A stretch of 25,098 nucleotides of DNA from a virus. The position numbers were made by a program, and so were the translations under genes. Shown in pieces: positions 20,804 through 25,098 of this stretch. The stretch spans positions 1 to 25,098 of IMG/VR virus record IMGVR_UViG_3300042361_000040; one strand, 5' to 3'. A model generated the notes under the pieces. The model did no database searches, was not told the DNA's origin, and saw nothing but the letters and a program-made list of their open reading frames with translations. Numbering within the stretch: position 1 is the first letter of the stretch; every line of letters starts with the position of its first letter.

Positions 20804-21130
20804 ATGGCAACTTATTCAAACACCTCGTACGTAGCCAAGAACATTGGCACATCAGCGACAACCATTATTCCTGCTTTAGCTGCTGGGACTGTAGCTGTTT
20901 CTAGCTGCATCGTGTCTAACACTTCTGTTTCGCCAATAACAACTTCTGTCTACCTTACACGATCTTCCGTTAACCACTATTTGGTGTATCAGGCTACTGT
21001 GCCTGTTGGTGGCTCGCTTGAAGTAATCCAGGGGAATAGATTAGTGATGATTACTGGCGATTCTCTTTCTATTCAGAACGGCTCTGCTTCTTCTGGTGAT
21101 GCCGTGGTATCTGCTTTAACGGCGGTATAA
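20804..21130 (+). CDS. Small beta-rich protein between fibre genes
   Basis: 108 residues beginning MATYSNTSYVAKNIGTSATT. Ser/Thr/Val-rich, with strand patterns 'AAGTVAVSSCIVSNTSVSPI' and 'TTSVYLTRSSVNHYLVYQAT' and a single Cys at residue 35. Stops and starts are almost contiguous with both neighbours. Probably a small fibre or tail-tip component. No family recognised beyond that general type. Confidence 0.72.
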   Translation: MATYSNTSYVAKNIGTSATTIIPALAAGTVAVSSCIVSNTSVSPITTSVYLTRSSVNHYLVYQATVPVGGSLEVIQGNRLVMITGDSLSIQNGSASSGDAVVSALTAV

Positions 21131-21131
21131 C

Positions 21132-22367
21132 ATGGCCTACATCGGGAACACAGTTCAAAACCAAGGCTTTACCCCAGCCATTGATTACTTCAATGGTAAC
21201 GGCGTTACTGTAACGTTTACTTTATCCCGCCCTGTTGCTTCTGTAGCGCAGTTAATTGTTGCTATTGATAACGTTATTCAGAACCCAAATACAGCGTTTT
21301 CAGTATCAGGCAACTCGATTACCTTTACCTCAGCCCCGCTTTCTGGCACAAACAACATCTGGGTTGAGTACACAAGTCTTATCACGACCTACGCTGCCAT
21401 CTCCCAAGACCCATCTGTTATTGGTGACATCTCTGCTACTGGCGGTTACTTAGCCGAGGGCGACTTTGGTAACACTTTTATTGACGGCACAATCGTTGAC
21501 TATGTAACAGGCACTGCTCGTATTACTACAGGCCCATCCGATGCAATAGCATTTTATAACGGCGGCACAAATGCTCGTAATCCGTTAATGACTTTGGCCT
21601 CTACTGGGAACGTAGGTATTGGTACTACTAGCCCTAGTTCAAAATTACAAGTAAACACAGGAACGGGTGGAAATGTTGTAATTGGTAATTCTTCTAATGC
21701 AGCTAATCCAAGATTTATTTTTGAACCTATTGTTGGAAACGCCCAAAAAATAACTGTTTTTGGAGATGTTACAGATGTAGAACGGCAAATAGCTTTTTGC
21801 ACAGGTGCGTCTGGCACAGAGCGTATGCGTATTGACTCTGGTGGTAATTTGTTGGTTGGTACCACTACACAATACTTCAGCTCACAACTAACAGTTCAAG
21901 GTGGGTTTTCTGCTGCAGGTATTTATACAAAAGCTGGAACAGGCGGTTCAGGAGCAGCAGCTAATCTATTTAATATTAATTGGACAGGAACTCCGCAACT
22001 TTGGATTGATACTACAAATATTGGTACTTTTTCTTTTACGTCAGACTATCGCATTAAGCGCAACATTGAAACCCAAACAGCCCCCGCGTTAGAACGAGTA
22101 ATGGCTTTGCGCCCAGTTACTTACCAAATGGCTGATTACGGTGACTTGTTTAAATCTGGCGAAGAAATTAAAGAAGGTTTTATTGCCCACGAATTGCAAG
22201 AAGTTATACCAAGTGGAGTAGATGGCGCTAAAGACGACCCAGTACAAATTCAATCTTTGCGTATGGATGCTATTCTTGCCGTTGCCGTAAAAGCAATTCA
22301 AGAACTCAAAGCAACCGTAGACGCACAAGCAGCACGAATCGCAGCGCTAGAAGGAGCAACAAAATGA
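21132..22367 (+). CDS. Tail fibre with self-cleaving S74 intramolecular chaperone domain
   Basis: 411 residues. The N-terminal beta domain (~1-85, 'AIDYFNGNGVTVTFTLSRPV', 'LSGTNNIWVEYTS') is of the type that attaches fibres to the tail. The middle (~150-270) has trimeric shaft repeats such as 'GNVGIGTTSPSSKLQV' and 'ERMRIDSGGNLLVGTTT'. The end (~301-411) is a Peptidase S74 chaperone: 'SDYRIKRNIE' with the Ser304/Lys309 dyad, 'LRPVTYQM' and 'GFIAHELQEVIPSGVDGA' (349-366), then a helix 'MDAILAVAVKAIQELKATVD'. In known members the domain trimerises the fibre and is cut off before the Ser. Probably a receptor-binding fibre. Confidence 0.93.
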   Translation: MAYIGNTVQNQGFTPAIDYFNGNGVTVTFTLSRPVASVAQLIVAIDNVIQNPNTAFSVSGNSITFTSAPLSGTNNIWVEYTSLITTYAAISQDPSVIGDISATGGYLAEGDFGNTFIDGTIVDYVTGTARITTGPSDAIAFYNGGTNARNPLMTLASTGNVGIGTTSPSSKLQVNTGTGGNVVIGNSSNAANPRFIFEPIVGNAQKITVFGDVTDVERQIAFCTGASGTERMRIDSGGNLLVGTTTQYFSSQLTVQGGFSAAGIYTKAGTGGSGAAANLFNINWTGTPQLWIDTTNIGTFSFTSDYRIKRNIETQTAPALERVMALRPVTYQMADYGDLFKSGEEIKEGFIAHELQEVIPSGVDGAKDDPVQIQSLRMDAILAVAVKAIQELKATVDAQAARIAALEGATK

Positions 22368-23329
22368 CGCAAGCAGTCCAACTAGCACAATACGGTTCAA
22401 ACAATGTAGGGCTTTCGTTCAAGAACAGAATCATCAATGGAAACATGGTTATTAGCCAGAGGAACGGCGGGACTACCTTTACTACCCCTGCCACTTTTGC
22501 AAATGTCTACACGCTTGATAGATGGGCATACTTTGCTTCTGTTGGTACTAGATATACTGTTCAACAAAATGCAGGTGCAGTTACGCCCCCTACTGGGTTT
22601 AGCAACTATATTGGAATAACATCAACTGCAGCAACAACTTTTGGGGCTACCGATTTGTTTTTGTTGCGTCAGTTTATTGAAGGATTTAATGTTACGGATT
22701 TAGCGTGGGGAACTGCAAGCGCAGTACCAGTAACTCTGTCATTTTGGGTACGTAGTTCCTTGACAGGTTCTTTTACAGGCGCTATTTCCGCTGGAGCAAC
22801 ATCAAATTCCTACCCATTTACATATACAGTAAATTCTGCAAACACATGGCAGTACATTACCGTGCCAATACCAGAAACAACTGTTTATGCATTAGGAACA
22901 GGTAACACCGTTGGTTTGCAGGTTAACTTTACCCTTGGTGCGGGTAGTTCAAATCTCTCAGCTACATCTGCATGGGCCGCTGGCCCTTTTGGCATAACGG
23001 GTTCTGTTTTTCCTCTATCAACAAACGGCGCAACACTTTACATTACTGGAGTCCAGCTTGAGAAGGGCACTGTAGCCACAAGTTTTGATTATTTGCCGTA
23101 CAGTACCCAACTGATGCTTTGCCAACGGTATTATGAACAATCTAGTTCGTTTTTGGCGATAAATTCAAATAACTATTCATCTTATAACTTTATTGTTCCA
23201 AAAAGAGCTAGCGCGGCTGTGACAATTAGTGCAGGAACTCAGGGAAGTGTCACTGCAGATTCTTTAGGTTTTCAATGTACTGGTACATCTACTGTCAGTT
23301 TTAACTACAAAGCAAGTGCGGAGCTGTAA
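22364..23329 (+). CDS. Tail adhesin with carbohydrate-binding-like fold, copy 1
   Basis: 321 residues. N-terminal 'FKNRIINGNMVISQRNGGTT' (19-38) and 'VYTLDRWAYF', then a beta jelly-roll-like region ('VTLSFWVRSSLTGSF', 'ANTWQYITVPIPE'), then 'ITGVQLEKGTVATSFDYLPY' (227-246) and 'LCQRYYE' (252-258). The same framework occurs in the next copy at 23496. This set of blocks is common in phage tail proteins presumed to bind cell-surface sugars. Residues ~260-321 are an unrelated C-terminal tail ending in SAEL. The start overlaps the S74 fibre stop in ATGA. Confidence 0.8.
   Translation: MTQAVQLAQYGSNNVGLSFKNRIINGNMVISQRNGGTTFTTPATFANVYTLDRWAYFASVGTRYTVQQNAGAVTPPTGFSNYIGITSTAATTFGATDLFLLRQFIEGFNVTDLAWGTASAVPVTLSFWVRSSLTGSFTGAISAGATSNSYPFTYTVNSANTWQYITVPIPETTVYALGTGNTVGLQVNFTLGAGSSNLSATSAWAAGPFGITGSVFPLSTNGATLYITGVQLEKGTVATSFDYLPYSTQLMLCQRYYEQSSSFLAINSNNYSSYNFIVPKRASAAVTISAGTQGSVTADSLGFQCTGTSTVSFNYKASAEL
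23042..23061. repeat. 20-bp exact repeat in adhesin copy 1
   Basis: ATTACTGGAGTCCAGCTTGA, found again at 24213-24232 in adhesin copy 2. Both encode the ITGVQLE block. Likely from duplication or recombination. Confidence 0.85.
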
Positions 23330-23494
23330 ATGAATACTTATAAACAGCTAATAAACAATATGACTGGTGCGCCTGCCAAGGCCGTTCTTCGCTCAGATGG
23401 CTGGGTAATACCTTTTGACCCTGATAACGCCGACTACCAAGCCTACCTTGCATGGTTAGTCGAGGGCAACGAACCACAACCAGCGGACGAATAA
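23330..23494 (+). CDS. Small adhesin-associated protein, copy 1 (54 aa)
   Basis: 54 residues beginning MNTYKQLINNMTGAPAKAVL. The block 'WVIPFDPDNADYQAYLAWL' is shared with the small protein at 24590 ('AFIPFDPDNTDYANFKKQVL'). The start follows the adhesin stop directly, and its ribosome site (GCGGAG) lies in the last codons of the adhesin. Position and pairing suggest an assembly or cap protein for the adhesin, as small fibre-assembly proteins often follow their fibre gene. Function inferred only. Confidence 0.8.
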   Translation: MNTYKQLINNMTGAPAKAVLRSDGWVIPFDPDNADYQAYLAWLVEGNEPQPADE

Positions 23495-23495
23495 T

Positions 23496-24587
23496 ATGCC
23501 ATTGACCACAGTACAACTCGGCATGCAAGGAACCCCACAGTTCTACGGGTTCAAGAATAGAGTAATTAATGGAGCCATGCTTATTAGCCAATCGGCTGCT
23601 GGTGTTTCAGCAAACTTAACTGGTGGCGGCGTTTATTCTGTAGATCGTTTTTTTGGTCAAACTTTTGGATCTATTACTGTTGTTTCACAGCAATTAACTG
23701 ATACACCTCCAACTGGGTTTACAAACTACCTTCGATTTTTTACATCTGTAGCAAATACAGACAACACCCATGTAGTTAATTTAACTCAGCGAATTGAAGG
23801 GTTTAACGTATCAGATATATTCTCTGCTAACGGGACTACTAGCACATTATCTTTTTGGGTATATACAAGCGTACCTGGAACATACTGCGTAACGGCTAGT
23901 ACTGGATTCAGAGGCGGCGCTTCATATGCCGTTGCGTTTATTCCGCTATCTTTTACTGTTACAGCAGCAAATACATGGCAAAGAGTATCAATGACTATAC
24001 CCGCTTACCCTGGCGGCGGCGCAGCTTGGAACTCAACAAACGGAATAGGTATAGAGCTTACTTTTAACGTTGCTGTAGGATCTGCTGTTGTCGGTGTAAG
24101 GTCTGATCCAATTGGAACATGGGTAAATTTACCTTCTTCTACAGGTTACTTTAACGGCTCAACCCTTGCAAATAACACAACATGGGGAAAAGCGGTTGGT
24201 AATGTTTTCTTTATTACTGGAGTCCAGCTTGAAGTTGGCGTAACGGCTACGAGTTTCGATTACAGACCTTACGGGACTGAATTGGCTTTGTGTCAGCGGT
24301 ATGCTTTTACAACAAGCGGTGAATACGCAGGTCAATCATTCGCAACAACACAAGCTGGAATTCCAATTCCATTTCCTGTAGTTATGCGTGCAGTGCCTAC
24401 AGGCTCTCTTATTACAAATGGTAATCTTGTGGCTGCTGCAGGCGCTTCGCTTGCAGTCACTGGAACTGCTGCCTTTGTAGGTAATTTAACTACTGCTCGA
24501 TTCAACTTTACCGTAGCTTCTGGATTGGTTATTGGTGATGCAACCTTTATTCTTGGCAGTAGTATTTTATGTTCAGCGGAGTTATAA
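23496..24587 (+). CDS. Tail adhesin with carbohydrate-binding-like fold, copy 2
   Basis: 363 residues. Matches copy 1 in the order of its blocks: 'FKNRVINGAMLISQS' (from residue 19, the same number), 'VYSVDRFFGQ', 'LSFWVYTSVPGTY', 'AANTWQRVSMTIPAY', 'ITGVQLEVGVTATSFDYRPY' (240-259) and 'LCQRYAF', ending in SAEL. The core differs in the loops and in a ~42-residue longer length, as expected for diversified receptor binding. It is followed by its own small partner gene. Together the two form a duplicated cassette. Confidence 0.82.
   Translation: MPLTTVQLGMQGTPQFYGFKNRVINGAMLISQSAAGVSANLTGGGVYSVDRFFGQTFGSITVVSQQLTDTPPTGFTNYLRFFTSVANTDNTHVVNLTQRIEGFNVSDIFSANGTTSTLSFWVYTSVPGTYCVTASTGFRGGASYAVAFIPLSFTVTAANTWQRVSMTIPAYPGGGAAWNSTNGIGIELTFNVAVGSAVVGVRSDPIGTWVNLPSSTGYFNGSTLANNTTWGKAVGNVFFITGVQLEVGVTATSFDYRPYGTELALCQRYAFTTSGEYAGQSFATTQAGIPIPFPVVMRAVPTGSLITNGNLVAAAGASLAVTGTAAFVGNLTTARFNFTVASGLVIGDATFILGSSILCSAEL
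24213..24232. repeat. 20-bp exact repeat in adhesin copy 2
   Basis: Same sequence as 23042-23061. Codons outside the repeat have diverged, so the two adhesins may still recombine at this block. Confidence 0.85.
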
Positions 24588-24589
24588 CT

Positions 24590-24790
24590 ATGTACCGACT
24601 AATCAACGACCTAATAGCAGGAGATTTATCTTGCATCAAGCGCACAACAGACAACGCTTTTATCCCATTCGACCCTGATAACACAGACTACGCTAATTTC
24701 AAAAAGCAAGTACTAGACGGCGCTGAACTTCAAGATGCAGACGGAAAGCCAATGCAGGACGCCGTTCAATTTGTAAAGGAATTGCCGTAA
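24590..24790 (+). CDS. Small adhesin-associated protein, copy 2 (66 aa)
   Basis: 66 residues beginning MYRLINDLIAGDLSCIKRTT. I chose the ATG at 24590, just past the adhesin stop (24585-24587), over the in-frame ATG at 24569 inside the adhesin. The CGGAG ribosome site is in the adhesin's SAEL codons. It shares 'IPFDPDNxDY' with the 54-aa protein and has a longer acidic tail ('AELQDADGKPMQDAVQFV'). Probably the partner of adhesin copy 2. Its stop overlaps the next start in TAATG. Confidence 0.8.
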   Translation: MYRLINDLIAGDLSCIKRTTDNAFIPFDPDNTDYANFKKQVLDGAELQDADGKPMQDAVQFVKELP

Positions 24791-25098
24791 TGCCAATCAG
24801 CCAAATTAACTCAAACTCAATGGGAACGGCTTCGGTTTTACAGCCAGCAGTAGGAACTCCAGTGGCTGGTACTGGCCCAGCGTTTAGTGCTTATAAGAGC
24901 GCAGCCCAAACATTATCACCAACTACTTGGACAAAAATTCAATTTCAAACTGAAGAATTTGATACTGCTGCTGCCTTTGATTCAACTACTAACTATAGGT
25001 TTCAACCACAAGTGGCTGGCTACTATCAAGTAAGTGGTGGTTTTGCGATAATTACCGCTTCTACAACTAACTATGCGGCTATTTATAAAAATGGAGCA
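24790..25098 (+). CDS. C1q-like tail protein, 3' end outside window
   Basis: 103 codons from ATG 24790 to the edge, beginning MPISQINSNSMGTASVLQPA. 'FSAYKSAAQTLSPTTWTKIQ' followed by 'EFDTAAAFDSTTNYRFQPQV' and 'AGYYQVSGGFAI' are hallmark spacings of the C1q/TNF-like trimeric beta-jelly-roll, widespread at the tips of phage fibres. Together with the S74 fibre and the two adhesins it makes a four-part receptor-binding array. The rest of the protein is cut off by the window. Confidence 0.82.
   Translation, partial: MPISQINSNSMGTASVLQPAVGTPVAGTGPAFSAYKSAAQTLSPTTWTKIQFQTEEFDTAAAFDSTTNYRFQPQVAGYYQVSGGFAIITASTTNYAAIYKNGA

Noticed and set aside
1-25098. tRNA genes, CRISPR arrays, insertion sequences or integrase
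   Set aside because: I saw no cloverleaf, no regularly spaced repeats of CRISPR type, no transposase and no recombinase. The repeats present are regulatory or gene-duplication repeats. A tRNA scan would settle the first point.

Overview
The window is part of a tailed double-stranded DNA phage genome (Caudoviricetes). It carries TerS, TerL, portal, scaffold, major capsid protein, adaptors and tail-adhesin genes in virion-assembly order on the + strand. No host gene, integrase, tRNA, CRISPR array or insertion sequence is visible. The gene set resembles environmental, probably freshwater or marine, phages. I cannot assign the host. There are two head-to-tail adaptor-like proteins but no tape-measure or tube gene before the adhesins, which suggests a short-tailed (podovirus-like) virion. 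This is an inference, because the window ends inside the adhesin region.

Left arm (1-4388, - strand). A tightly overlapping leftward operon (1-2235) encodes seven small proteins of unknown function. Upstream lie two monocistronic leftward genes (2529-3119 and 3777-4388) encoding paralogous helical proteins, each followed by a strong intrinsic terminator. The intergenic DNA is rich in signals: two near-identical consensus sigma70 promoters that share an inverted repeat, six copies of a 27-bp dyad with fixed 11-5-11 geometry, a perfect 23-bp palindrome, and a ~300-bp AT-rich segment with mirrored arrays of GAACATT-type iterons bounded by a 14-bp direct repeat. I read this as the early control region, possibly with a replication origin.

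Switch region (4389-5001). This is non-coding, with divergent promoter candidates, C-rich runs that could form a G-quadruplex on the - strand, and a C6G6 palindrome.

Right arm (5002-end, + strand). DNA packaging (TerS, TerL) leads into portal, a small coupled protein, a GroES-like co-chaperonin, scaffold, two small structural candidates and a gpT-like HK97-fold capsid protein, closed by a terminator at 13272. A new promoter candidate and two structured leaders sharing an 11-mer precede two beta-rich proteins. Next comes a holin-like protein inside a run of small, basic, Gly/Lys-rich proteins, several sharing a 'GxxxKGKT' signature. Two adaptor-type proteins flank further small proteins. Structural proteins then lead to a tail-adhesin array: a fibre with a self-cleaving S74 chaperone, two duplicated carbohydrate-binding-like adhesin modules each with a small partner gene, and a truncated C1q-like protein at the window edge.

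The most promising undescribed features are the 27-bp dyad family with the twin promoters, the mirrored iteron region, the signature-sharing small basic proteins, and the duplicated adhesin cassette.
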